Notes under the pieces: model-generated
Told to the model about the DNA's origin: nothing
What the model saw: the letters and a program-made list of their open reading frames with translations, nothing else
Database searches by the model: none
Translations under genes and position numbers: made by a program
Shown: positions 1 to 7,481 of the stretch, piece after piece
How positions within the stretch are numbered: the stretch's first letter is position 1
Layout of the letters: every line of letters begins with the position of its first letter
Source: Pseudomonas sp. G.S.17
GTDB taxonomy: Bacteria; Pseudomonadota; Gammaproteobacteria; Pseudomonadales; Pseudomonadaceae
Direction of reading: 5' to 3'
NCBI RefSeq assembly: GCF_038096165.1
Contig: NZ_CP151076.1
Location: 2,973,501 to 3,037,500, forward strand
DNA: 64,000 bases

Positions 1-527
1 AAGCCAGTTGGCAGAGCAGGCGCTGCACTCGATTGGCGGCTTGTACGAGGTAGAACGCCAAGCGCGAGACATGAGTGACGAGGATCGTTGGCGAATCCGG
101 CAAGAAAAAGCAGCACCATTGGCGAAAGCACTGCACGACTGGATGTTGACCCAGCGCGATCTTGTGCCTAACGGCTCAGCAACAGCCAAAGCCCTGGATT
201 ACAGCCTTAAACGCTGGGTAGCGCTGACGCGCTACCTGGAAGATGGGTCTGTACCCATAGACAACAACGCAGTCGAAAACCAGATTCGGCCGTGGGCACT
301 TGGGCGTTCCAACTGGTTGTTTGCCGGGTCGCTTCGCAGCGGCAAGCGGGCGGCGGCGATCATGAGCTTGATCCAATCGGCGCGCATGAATGGGCACGAT
401 CCATATGCCTATCTTAAAGATGTGCTGGCGCGGTTGCCGACGCAGCGAGCGAGTGAGATTGAGCAACTGCTGCCGCATCGGTGGGTATCTGCCTAAGTCG
501 TGCAAGGTGACTTCGGCGGACGCTTAC
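1..527 (+). mobile_element. IS66-family element, right-hand part only (cut by window edge)
   Basis: The end of an IS66-type insertion sequence enters from the left edge. It contains the 3' part of a tnpC transposase gene and stops at a terminal repeat whose inward reading is GTAAGCGTCCGCC. This matches in kind the end of the intact copy at 3404, which reads GTATGCGTCCGGG. The two copies are related but not identical, both in protein and in ends. Their tnpC genes converge on the tns genes between them. The target duplication cannot be checked because the other end lies outside the window. Confidence 0.85.
2..496 (+). CDS. tnpC: IS66 transposase TnpC, C-terminal part
   Basis: The frame is open from the first bases, so the N-terminus lies outside the window. 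The visible ~164 residues are the C-terminal part of the IS66 DDE transposase. They include the conserved stretches VPIDNNAVENQIRPWALGR and NWLFAGSLRSGKRAA, and the usual end LPTQRASEIEQLLPHRW. The third catalytic acidic residue of IS66 transposases lies in the VENQIRP segment. The protein is closely similar to the C-terminus of the intact TnpC at 3434-5002 but differs at many positions, so this is a separate IS66 lineage and not a recent duplicate. Confidence 0.9.
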   Translation, partial: SQLAEQALHSIGGLYEVERQARDMSDEDRWRIRQEKAAPLAKALHDWMLTQRDLVPNGSATAKALDYSLKRWVALTRYLEDGSVPIDNNAVENQIRPWALGRSNWLFAGSLRSGKRAAAIMSLIQSARMNGHDPYAYLKDVLARLPTQRASEIEQLLPHRWVSA

Positions 528-2473
528 TTTGTTGGATCTGGAAGTGGCTGCGCGCTAGACTTTTTAGGGCCTGCCAGTGCCGGCTTCGAGGGAGGGTGTG
601 GCTCACCCGACTCATGCAGTGCCTTTTTATAGGCGGAGGCAGCCCCTGCATTCATTCGGTCTTTAGGCGTTTCTATAATTTCTTCTTGGGACGCATGGAG
701 TGACTGCGCTTTTTTCGCCTGATACTCCAGGAATGCTACGACAGGATCGTCTGAGTGTGCCAAGATAAGGAGACGAGCTCGTACCAGTTTATTGATAGCC
801 TTTCTGGTGCGACGAGTGTGTTTGGTCTTTTCCCACCCACCCGTGGCGGTCAATGTCCCAAGTGGTGATCCATCTTGCAGAAATGCTTCAACAGATCTCA
901 TATCGCTCTCATCGATTTCGACGGTTAGAGTTTCACCTATGAGCCAGGCTGAATGCGAAAGGAGTTCACTTTTATACCTAACCCGATCGATTTGAATGTA
1001 CCCCCTAACCCCCCTGCTCGGATAGCCGACGACCTTCACTCGTGCAACCGTCTTTTTGAATGCTATTGATGGGAGGACTGTTGCAATAGGGCTTCGAGGG
1101 ATGTAGCTACCATTATCGCGCCCCAGATACTGGCCAATCATATCTAATGGACTCAACCCTCCTTTGCCTTCAGAAGGTAGGCCGTTCGCCACTGCGTGAT
1201 GGTGATACAACAATTCCTCAACTTCGTCTGCTTCGATCCGGTACACAGCTGCAGCCTTGATACCCGCCGCACCCTCGCCAGGTTTTGAACTGGCGCGATT
1301 GGGCATCCGCGTCATAGCAGCAGCCACTTCTCTGAACGCACGCTCAACATTGGGCCTGCGTTCAAATTTTGCCGGCGCACCATAGCATAATGAAACCCCG
1401 AGCAGCTTCCTAAGTTCGGATGAGACAACGCTCGCTTGATGCGCTAACGCATTGTCAAAAAATATACAGCTAGGCAAAGAGCCTACCAAAGCTTGGAATT
1501 TCTCGGTGGGGTAGCCGGCTCTGTCGGGAAGGGTTAGATTTAAATTGTTAGTGCGTGGTTTCGGTAGCACACTCCTCAAGGACTCTGTAACGATATCAAC
1601 AATATCTTGAGAGTTAACCTCTGGGCTGTATACCACCTTCATCCACCATGCGGCAGAGGTTGCCTTTTCAACAATCGCGATCAAGTTGATTCTCTTAATT
1701 GGCACATATGTCAAAAAACCCGCACTATTTCTCATCCCCACGACGAAATGGGCATCAATTTTATGCGAATCAATTTCAAAAACGTCTAGAAAGCCATCTA
1801 GTTTTAGAAAAGAGTCAATGCCACGTCCTACTGCCAATTGCGCAATCGCCTCGGTACTTCCTGATATCATCGTGAAGGCGTCAAAATATCGGAGCTTAAT
1901 CGCCTTCAGAAAATTTGCCACAGTTCGATAGCCCTGATATTCCATATTCAGTGGCCACTCATTCTTAGAATGTCCTTCTGCTTCTAAAAAATCATGAAAA
2001 TGCGAGAATAAGGCCTTGGCTTTCATATTTATTTCTTTTGGCGCTTTCTTTGATTTCCTAGGTATTACTTTGTCTATCAAATACTGCTCTAGATTAGGGT
2101 ATTGCCTAAAGAGTGCCCTGAGAGCACCTGCATAGCCTCCACGACCCGATTCGCCAGGATTTTTCATGGGAGCTACTCTCTCGTAGGTAGCTATCCTGAA
2201 ACGTGGGATCAGAGCGGTATAACCCGCCACCATTCCGTTCGAACATACTGACATGCAACGCTTCGTGAAGCGGCGCAGATCCGAAGATGGGATGGTGGTT
2301 TTTTTAAAGATATCATCCAGCGGCGCACCATCAACATACATATCAACCGCTAATTTTCTCGCTTCAAAAATTTCCCTATCTGATTCACTCATCAGACTCG
2401 TATGGACGTCACTCCAGGGCCGAGTGGCTTCCATTGCGGTGATAATTTCTCGACGAGATCGTCTAGCTTTCAC
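524..2473 (-). CDS. TnsB-like DDE transposase, 3' end replaced by IS66
   Basis: This 649-residue protein has the layout of TnsB/MuA-type transposases. An N-terminal region of about 200 residues probably binds DNA. It is followed by a retroviral-integrase-like core with candidate catalytic residues D235 (in FEIDSHKID), D340 (in CIFFDNALAHQ) and E377 (in NVERAFREV), and then a beta-rich domain. The D-to-E spacing of 36 residues fits a DDE enzyme. In Tn7 TnsB joins the 3' ends and TnsA cuts the 5' ends. The start is a GTG at 2473 that overlaps the end of tnsA by 11 bp. The stop codon lies inside the terminal repeat of the left IS66 copy, and the last Lys codon uses the final IS base. The natural C-terminus, which contacts TnsC in Tn7, is therefore probably missing. 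Confidence 0.75.
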   Translation of the reverse strand: MKARRSRREIITAMEATRPWSDVHTSLMSESDREIFEARKLAVDMYVDGAPLDDIFKKTTIPSSDLRRFTKRCMSVCSNGMVAGYTALIPRFRIATYERVAPMKNPGESGRGGYAGALRALFRQYPNLEQYLIDKVIPRKSKKAPKEINMKAKALFSHFHDFLEAEGHSKNEWPLNMEYQGYRTVANFLKAIKLRYFDAFTMISGSTEAIAQLAVGRGIDSFLKLDGFLDVFEIDSHKIDAHFVVGMRNSAGFLTYVPIKRINLIAIVEKATSAAWWMKVVYSPEVNSQDIVDIVTESLRSVLPKPRTNNLNLTLPDRAGYPTEKFQALVGSLPSCIFFDNALAHQASVVSSELRKLLGVSLCYGAPAKFERRPNVERAFREVAAAMTRMPNRASSKPGEGAAGIKAAAVYRIEADEVEELLYHHHAVANGLPSEGKGGLSPLDMIGQYLGRDNGSYIPRSPIATVLPSIAFKKTVARVKVVGYPSRGVRGYIQIDRVRYKSELLSHSAWLIGETLTVEIDESDMRSVEAFLQDGSPLGTLTATGGWEKTKHTRRTRKAINKLVRARLLILAHSDDPVVAFLEYQAKKAQSLHASQEEIIETPKDRMNAGAASAYKKALHESGEPHPPSKPALAGPKKSSAQPLPDPTK

Positions 2474-3143
2474 TTAGCGACCACCATGTTGAGCGCCCAA
2501 AATCAAACATACTTAAGTTTGTTTGCTTAATGACCCCTTGAAAAATAAACTTAGCAACAATTCCGACCACTATCATTTCATCACTCATGGAAGTACTGGC
2601 GATTATTTCCTGAATATCACCACTTTTAAGTATCTTGAGCGTATTTAAGACAATTTCTTCCTCGGACGGCCATTTCTTGTAGCGCATCTGGGCTACAAAG
2701 GGCAGAAGTCTGAGCAATCTTGCTGAATATTTTGCCCGAGTGACAAGGTAGTCTTCGGTGATCGCTCGATATGTTATTTTTCGGACGCTGCCGTCTTCAA
2801 GGCTAAATTTCGCAGAGAAAGCATCTACATGTCCAGCCTTCGAGGTTATATGGTGTATTTCCTCATACCCCGTATCGAAAATAACCTGGATGGCGTCAAT
2901 CGACTTGAAATTTTCCTTAGGGTCATTTACTTGAATTTTAATATTATAGCCAAACCTGAACGATTTTACATTTCTATTAGACTCCAGATCAGCCAGCCAA
3001 TAGAGCAACTCATTATTGCTAGCCAGTGATAAATCTCGATTAAGTTTGACGCTATAGCAAAGCCAAAGGTTATTTGTGGTATTAGTTCGCTGCCCGTGTG
3101 CAGCTGCTAATCGCCCCCTCATTTTACCTTTAAGTGATGGCAT
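2463..3143 (-). CDS. TnsA-like endonuclease of a heteromeric transposase
   Basis: About 226 residues. The order of acidic and basic residues fits the TnsA nuclease fold: an early Glu (ELLYWLADLE, near residue 45), then an Asp after a hydrophobic strand (SIDAIQV, near 83), then EEIHHITSK with a Lys near 102. TnsA normally cuts the 5' strands at the transposon ends, so that with TnsB the element moves by cut and paste. The protein is shorter than Tn7 TnsA (273 residues). The ATG at 3143 was chosen; a GTG at 3152 is also possible. The gene overlaps tnsB by 11 bp, which is the standard tnsA-tnsB arrangement. The family call rests on context and weak motifs. Confidence 0.6.
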   Translation of the reverse strand: MPSLKGKMRGRLAAAHGQRTNTTNNLWLCYSVKLNRDLSLASNNELLYWLADLESNRNVKSFRFGYNIKIQVNDPKENFKSIDAIQVIFDTGYEEIHHITSKAGHVDAFSAKFSLEDGSVRKITYRAITEDYLVTRAKYSARLLRLLPFVAQMRYKKWPSEEEIVLNTLKILKSGDIQEIIASTSMSDEMIVVGIVAKFIFQGVIKQTNLSMFDFGRSTWWSLSES

Positions 3144-3245
3144 GGAAAGCACCTATATCAATACCGCTTTCTCTCATCTATCGCACATGATAGCTGTAAC
3201 TTCAAGGGGTTTTGAGAGGGGGCTATCCGCTAGATCAGACGTATC

Positions 3246-3319
3246 TATACGCTTCTATGTTTTTATACGGTCTTATTTTCGTATGTATACGTAGTTTTTT
3301 TTGTGCTGTATACGTCACA
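3246..3319 (-). repeat. Four TATACG iterons at a Tn7-like end
   Basis: TATACG occurs at 3246-3251, 3264-3269, 3286-3291 and 3309-3314, all in the same orientation, in an otherwise AT-rich stretch 100-170 bp upstream of tnsA. Spacing of 18-23 bp, about two helical turns, is typical of TnsB-binding arrays. The same stretch probably holds the tnsA promoter, which would make transposase expression self-regulated. This is inferred from pattern only. Confidence 0.55.
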
Positions 3320-3433
3320 ATATTGAGAACGCAGCTTTACCTGCAACCAATCCTGACAAAAGCCTTGGATGTGGCGCTTCTTGGCTAGAAAGAGCGTTAG
3401 TACGTATGCGTCCGGGCATCACGCCTTGCGTGA

Positions 3434-5002
3434 TTAGGCCGGCTGCCACCTATGCGGCAGCAACTGATCAATTTCACTCGCTCGCTGCGTTGGTAGGCGC
3501 GTAAGGACATCCTTCAGATATGCGTACGGATCATGGCCATTGAGCCGCGCAGACTGGATCAAACTCATAATCGCCGCCGCCCGTTTGCCGCTGCGCAGCG
3601 AACCTGCAAAGAGCCAGTTTTTGCGACCCAACGCCCACGGTCGGATTTGGTTCTCGCACCAATTATTGTCAATGGGTACGGCCCCGTCATCGAGGTAGCG
3701 CGACAACGCTGCCCAGCGTTTCAGGCTGTAATCCAGTGCTCTGCTGATGGCTGAGCCTTCAGGCACGAGATCGCGCTGGGCCATCATCCAGGCATGCAGC
3801 CTATCCATCACCGGTACGGCTTTTTCTTGCCGTATTCGGCGCCGTAAATCCGGCTCCAGGTCGCGCACTTCACTCTCGATTTCGTAAAGCAACTGGATGT
3901 AGCGCAGGGCCTGTTCGGCGAGCGTGCTCTTGTTGGTCGCGTGCAGTTCGAAGAACTTGCGCCGCGCATGGGCCATGCAACCGATCTCGGTCACGCCGAG
4001 TGCGAAGCTGGCCTTGTAGCCGCCAAAATCATCACAGACCAGTTTACCCTTCCAGTCTTGCAGGAAGTTGCGAGCATGTTCACCAGCGCGGCTGGGGCTG
4101 AAGTCATAAACAACAGCTGCTGTTTCGCAGAACTGGCTGGTGGCGTAGGCCCAAACATAGGAGCGGTGAGTCTTCTTCGTTCCCGGCATGAGCATTTGCA
4201 CCGGTGTTTCATCGGCATGAACAACCTGTTGCCCTAGCACTACGTCGCGCAGTGCATCGACCAGAGGTTGCAGCTGCACCCCAGTCACACCCACCCATTG
4301 AGCCAAAGTTGAACGTGGAATCGCCAAGCCGGCACGACCGAAGATCGATTCCTGACGGTAAAGCGGCAGGTGGTCGGCAAACTTGGCGATCATGACGTGG
4401 GCCAACAGCCCGGCGGTTGGGATGCCCTTATCAATAATCTGTGCAGGAACCGGTGCCTGAATCAGCGTTTCGCAGTTATCACAGACCCATTTGCCACGGA
4501 CATGGCGTTCAACGGTAAATACGCCGGGCGTGTAGTCCAGCTTTTCGCTGACGTCCTCACCGATACGCTTGAGTGCGCAGCCACATGGGCAGTGAGTGTT
4601 GTCCGGCTCGTGATGGATTAGCGTGCGTGGAAACTCTGCCGGCAAAGCAGTGCGTTTGGGCTTTTGCTTTTTCTCGGTCGGAGCCAGCACTGTTTGCAAG
4701 GCTTGAAGCTCTGCTTCAATCGCCGCGATATCGGTATCGATCAGGTCATCGAGCAAGCTGGCCTGTTCAGGATTCATCTGCTCGCTACGCTTGGCAAACT
4801 TCAAACGCTTGAGTTGTGCGATCTCGTGGGTGAGCTTCTCGATAACCGTTTGATCGCGGTTGATCTTCTTGCCCATCGTCTCAACCGTCTTACCCAGTGT
4901 GTCGACTTGATGGTCGAGCGTCTCGACACGCTGTATCAACTGCGCCGCCAAAGCGCGCAGTTGTTCAGGGGTAAGGTGGTCGAGATTGGGGAGCGAAGTC
5001 AT
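3434..5002 (-). CDS. tnpC: IS66 transposase TnpC
   Basis: This 522-residue protein is the DDE transposase of IS66. It starts with a leucine-zipper-like coiled coil (residues ~5-70, LAAQLIQRVETLDHQVDTLG). A Cys-rich region follows (HCPCGC near 137 and VCDNCE near 173), which probably forms the zinc-binding part. The catalytic core includes QVVHADETPVQM and LVCDDFGGYKA, and the third acidic residue lies in IDNNWCENQIRPWALG. The C-terminus is the usual LLPHRW. Length and domain order match full-length family members, so the gene should be functional. It lies 62 bp downstream of tnpB. Confidence 0.95.
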   Translation of the reverse strand: MTSLPNLDHLTPEQLRALAAQLIQRVETLDHQVDTLGKTVETMGKKINRDQTVIEKLTHEIAQLKRLKFAKRSEQMNPEQASLLDDLIDTDIAAIEAELQALQTVLAPTEKKQKPKRTALPAEFPRTLIHHEPDNTHCPCGCALKRIGEDVSEKLDYTPGVFTVERHVRGKWVCDNCETLIQAPVPAQIIDKGIPTAGLLAHVMIAKFADHLPLYRQESIFGRAGLAIPRSTLAQWVGVTGVQLQPLVDALRDVVLGQQVVHADETPVQMLMPGTKKTHRSYVWAYATSQFCETAAVVYDFSPSRAGEHARNFLQDWKGKLVCDDFGGYKASFALGVTEIGCMAHARRKFFELHATNKSTLAEQALRYIQLLYEIESEVRDLEPDLRRRIRQEKAVPVMDRLHAWMMAQRDLVPEGSAISRALDYSLKRWAALSRYLDDGAVPIDNNWCENQIRPWALGRKNWLFAGSLRSGKRAAAIMSLIQSARLNGHDPYAYLKDVLTRLPTQRASEIDQLLPHRWQPA

Positions 5003-5063
5003 GGCGCCGATTTTGCCAGAGCAAGCAGTTCGCGGCGATAGACCGATAGGCTAATGGCAGCCG

Positions 5064-5399
5064 TTAAAGCAGTGTGATCGAGCCGCCGGAGCCTACGCGT
5101 TGCCATGGCAGGCCCAGTACTAAAGCCTGAAGTTGCTCGGGAGCCAACTCCAGTTCAGAGCCTTGGCGAATACCTGGCCAGTGGAACTTGCCTTGGTTCA
5201 ACCGGCGCGCCGCCAGCCATATTCCGAAGCCGTCATGCACCAGCACTTTCATGCGATTGGCGCGGCGGTTGGCGAACAGATAAGCACAGTGCGGCTTCGC
5301 CGCACCGAACACCGAGATCACCCTGGCCAATGCCGTCTCGGTACCGGCGCGCATGTCCATCGGCTCGGTGGCGAGCCAGATGGCATCGATGCGGATCAA
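5064..5399 (-). CDS. tnpB: IS66 accessory protein TnpB (Orf2)
   Basis: About 111 residues with the family signatures RIDAIWLATEPMDMRAGTE, AYLFANRRANRMKVLVHDG and FGIWLAARRLNQGKF. TnpB is required for IS66 transposition but has no known catalytic role. The family start corresponds to a TTG at 5399. Its TTGA overlaps the tnpA stop, which points to translational coupling; a GTG at 5429 would give a longer form. Confidence 0.92.
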   Translation of the reverse strand: MIRIDAIWLATEPMDMRAGTETALARVISVFGAAKPHCAYLFANRRANRMKVLVHDGFGIWLAARRLNQGKFHWPGIRQGSELELAPEQLQALVLGLPWQRVGSGGSITLL

Positions 5400-5722
5400 A
5401 GAACAAGCCCTCGGACAAAGCGGGCGCATCCGTCAGGGTCGGAAGTTGGCCATTTCACGATGAGCGATTGCTCGCCAAGCGCCAGCTCAATGATCGCTGA
5501 CGCTTCGGTCTTATGTTTTGGTTCAACCGGCGCGACTTTCAAAGGAATGAAAGCTGGCAGCGCGACTGCCTGCCGATCACGGTAAAGCGGTATCCACCGG
5601 CGAACGACATTGGCATTAATCCCGTGACTCATCGCAATAGCTGCCACGGAAACACCGGGCTGCTCGCACTCTTGAACGACTTGGGTCTTGAAGGATTTCG
5701 GGTATGACTTACGTTGGCGCAT
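5396..5722 (-). CDS. tnpA: IS66 accessory protein TnpA (Orf1), helix-turn-helix
   Basis: This 108-residue protein has an N-terminal helix-turn-helix of the IS3/IS911 OrfA type (KSFKTQVVQECEQPGVSVAAIA...GINANVVRRW). It is the first of the three IS66 genes and begins with ATG at 5722, about 100 bp inside the right terminal repeat. The stop overlaps the TTG start of tnpB by 4 bp. Confidence 0.92.
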   Translation of the reverse strand: MRQRKSYPKSFKTQVVQECEQPGVSVAAIAMSHGINANVVRRWIPLYRDRQAVALPAFIPLKVAPVEPKHKTEASAIIELALGEQSLIVKWPTSDPDGCARFVRGLVL

Positions 5723-5829
5723 GACGATCCTGGCATTAAGGGTAATTGCGTCCGCTTAAAATACGCGGACACAATCGCCCTTATTGCTCGGGCTCGGAAG
5801 GCGTGTTCCCCGGCCCCTTACGTTAGTAC

Positions 5830-6216
5830 GACCGCTCGTGATAAATAAATCTTGCTTCGGCGTCCTCAGAATCTGATTAGACCCATTTAGAAGTTCTTAT
5901 TTCTTGACGCCCACGCTCGCCGGCTAGCACAGGAGGTGCATGGCAGCTTATTCTCAATAATCAGACGGACGGTACCCTCTGCCCCCCCCCTTGGGGATCT
6001 ACGCCCACTCGACTACCGGGTAATTATTTTGCGACACCCAGTATAGGTACATTGGTGTCGAACAACTTTATCTCTTAAGCAAAACCAAAATGTGAGGCAG
6101 TCGGCCTATTCCGACCAGCAGCCGCCTATACGGCCCTCTACTCTTCTGTTCCTGGAGCGATTAACTAGAAATTTCTATGGTTCCAATTACTGATACCGGG
6201 TGGGGCTGGCCTGCAC
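5830..6216. other. Gene-poor accessory stretch
   Basis: No convincing coding frame, RNA gene or mobile-element end was seen in these ~390 bases. A homopolymeric run of ten C lies near 5983-5992. The stretch sits between the IS66 target duplication and a weak small ORF, and probably represents decayed mobile DNA. Confidence 0.4.
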
Positions 6217-6504
6217 TTATTCCTTATTGCCTGCGGTAGAGCGAGACTTTTGAAGCTGCATTTTCTGGTATTCGAGAAAAGAGATTTGTTTGACCGAATA
6301 ACCTGCCTTACGAATATGTCTGCGCTCCCAGCATCTGAGAGCAGGCTCCGAAAATACCGACCAACTGCCACTGTTGGTGTAGCTATCGGATGCGTCAGCG
6401 CCGCTGGATTTGTGCACTGACGTACATAGCGCGGCTTCGCCCAGCAAGGGCTCTGATTCTCGATCTTGGGCAGTTGTGCGCCAATACCGTGCATAAAACT
6501 TCAT
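6217..6504 (-). CDS. Small hypothetical protein (doubtful)
   Basis: A 95-codon frame with ATG at 6504, preceded on the coding strand by GGAG at a reasonable distance. The protein is polar, shows no domain I recognise, and has a basic C-terminus. It lies in a gene-poor region and diverges from the Cap15-like gene at 6747. It may be a relic or a chance frame. Confidence 0.25.
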   Translation of the reverse strand: MKFYARYWRTTAQDRESEPLLGEAALCTSVHKSSGADASDSYTNSGSWSVFSEPALRCWERRHIRKAGYSVKQISFLEYQKMQLQKSRSTAGNKE

Positions 6505-6510
6505 CTCCGC

Positions 6511-6568
6511 TGCATGCCTTAAAGCATTATTACTTCAACTGTATGCCTTAGATTAGAATTACTTCACG
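6511..6568. repeat. Tandem pair of imperfect 29-bp repeats
   Basis: Two directly adjacent 29-bp units (6511-6539 and 6540-6568) share 21 of 29 positions. Both begin TGYATGCCTTA and carry ATTACTTCA near the end. A partial copy of the tail (ACTTCAGAGC) occurs near 6678. The pair lies in the region between the small ORF at 6504 and the gene at 6747 and could be a regulatory duplication. Confidence 0.5.
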
Positions 6569-6746
6569 TTCTAGTGAACTAAATGCTTCGCCAAACCTGA
6601 GACTGGTTCTAGTTTATGGGTTGTAGATAATTGATTTGGATGGAAAGTGTTCAGCGGAATTTTAGGGTAAAATTTACTTCAGAGCACTTCTGTCGTCTAG
6701 CAAATCCCATGCGCCTTAGGCGCAAGACGACAACGAGGACGCAGAC

Positions 6747-7385
6747 ATGTCGCTACACACCTACTCCGTTAATGATTTGCTCAACTCCACAGAGCGTACT
6801 CAGGTGCTTTACAAGCTGGCTGCCGGGGCGAGCGTGATAGTAGGCACCATTGCTTCGATATTCGCCTGGATCACCGAGTATTGGGGTGCATCGATAGCTT
6901 TATCGGCTCCGGCGGCCGTTGTGATTTATCTGTTTCTGGTCAGGAGGGTTGAGCTCGATCTCTGGAAAAATGACCAGGCTCGCCTGTTATTGGGGATTTC
7001 CCTGCCTAACATCAATGGTCGTTGGAAAGGTACCGCTCAAAGACGAAATCGCAATGGGAACCCCCTTCAGGATTCCAATGAGGGAGAAATGTATATCTTC
7101 CAGACTTGGTCGACACTGGGCGTGGAGTTTGAGACCGAATTCACCATTTCCCACAGCACCGGGGGCTTCCTGACCCAAGGCGGACACTATCTGATACTGA
7201 CAATCGAGTACCAGGCTGATCTGCGCGATCCGTACAAAGACAATGCGGAGGTTCAGGCTCACAAAGGAATATCCAAATTTAAAATCCCCATGAAGGAGGA
7301 TGGCGAATTTGATTTATCCAGGATTGAAGTCCCCTACTACACCGACCATAGAGAAAGCGGGATGATAAAGCTTGCGCAATTTTAG
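6747..7385 (+). CDS. Two-TM plus beta-barrel protein, Cap15-like (orphan)
   Basis: This 212-residue protein has two hydrophobic helices close together near the N-terminus (about 25-42 and 46-66). A short charged linker (RRVELDLWKNDQARLL) and then a strand-rich domain follow. The domain opens with LPNINGRWKGT, near residues 87-96, and ends around 210. The order two TM helices, linker, W-x-G-initiated beta domain is that of the CBASS effector Cap15, whose eight-stranded barrel binds a cyclic nucleotide and whose TM part disrupts the inner membrane. I see no CD-NTase, Cap2 or Cap3 gene nearby, so if the family call is right this is an orphan effector or a stand-alone sensor. GAGG upstream of ATG 6747 supports the start. 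The family call is by architecture only. Confidence 0.45.
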   Translation: MSLHTYSVNDLLNSTERTQVLYKLAAGASVIVGTIASIFAWITEYWGASIALSAPAAVVIYLFLVRRVELDLWKNDQARLLLGISLPNINGRWKGTAQRRNRNGNPLQDSNEGEMYIFQTWSTLGVEFETEFTISHSTGGFLTQGGHYLILTIEYQADLRDPYKDNAEVQAHKGISKFKIPMKEDGEFDLSRIEVPYYTDHRESGMIKLAQF

Positions 7386-7431
7386 AAGCAGAAAACCCCC
7401 GCCGAAGTGGCTTGATTGATTAGCCGCTTGA

Positions 7432-7457
7432 CCGGGCAATTGCCCCCAATTGCCCGG
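7432..7457. terminator. Hairpin between convergent genes
   Basis: Perfect 11-bp arms, CCGGGCAATTG and CAATTGCCCGG, with a CCCC loop. It lies between the stop of the Cap15-like gene (7385) and the stop of the convergent lipoprotein gene (7482). No strong T-tract follows on either side, so it may be a bidirectional but weak terminator. Confidence 0.6.
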
Positions 7458-7481
7458 CCGATTTCACCTTTGGCGACCCTA

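Larger units (their letters stand above)
528..3319 (-). mobile_element. Remnant of a Tn7-like (TnsA/TnsB) transposon
   Basis: The segment holds tnsA-like and tnsB-like genes that overlap and read leftwards. Upstream of tnsA is an AT-rich stretch with four TATACG repeats (3246, 3264, 3286, 3309; spacings 18, 22 and 23 bp). They lead to a possible terminus reading inward TGTGACGTATAC and ending at 3319. Tn7-like ends carry several ~20-bp TnsB-binding repeats and start with TGT, so this fits a left end. On the other side the element is cut by IS66 at 527. No tnsC, tnsD/tniQ or tnsE gene is visible. The exact terminus is inferred. Confidence 0.6.
3404..5821 (-). mobile_element. Complete IS66-family insertion sequence (2418 bp)
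   Basis: Both ends read inward GTA followed by related sequences: GTATGCGTCCGGGCATCACG on the left and GTAAGGGGCCGGGGAACACG on the right. These are imperfect inverted repeats. The element is flanked by the direct repeat GTTAGTAC at 3396-3403 and 5822-5829. Eight base pairs is the target duplication size known for IS66. Inside are tnpA, tnpB and tnpC in the standard order, transcribed leftwards. The element looks intact and recently acquired. Confidence 0.93.

Noticed and set aside
1..5829. Composite transposon made by two IS66 copies
   Set aside because: The copies and their ends differ too much, and the intact copy has its own 8-bp duplication, so it moved alone.
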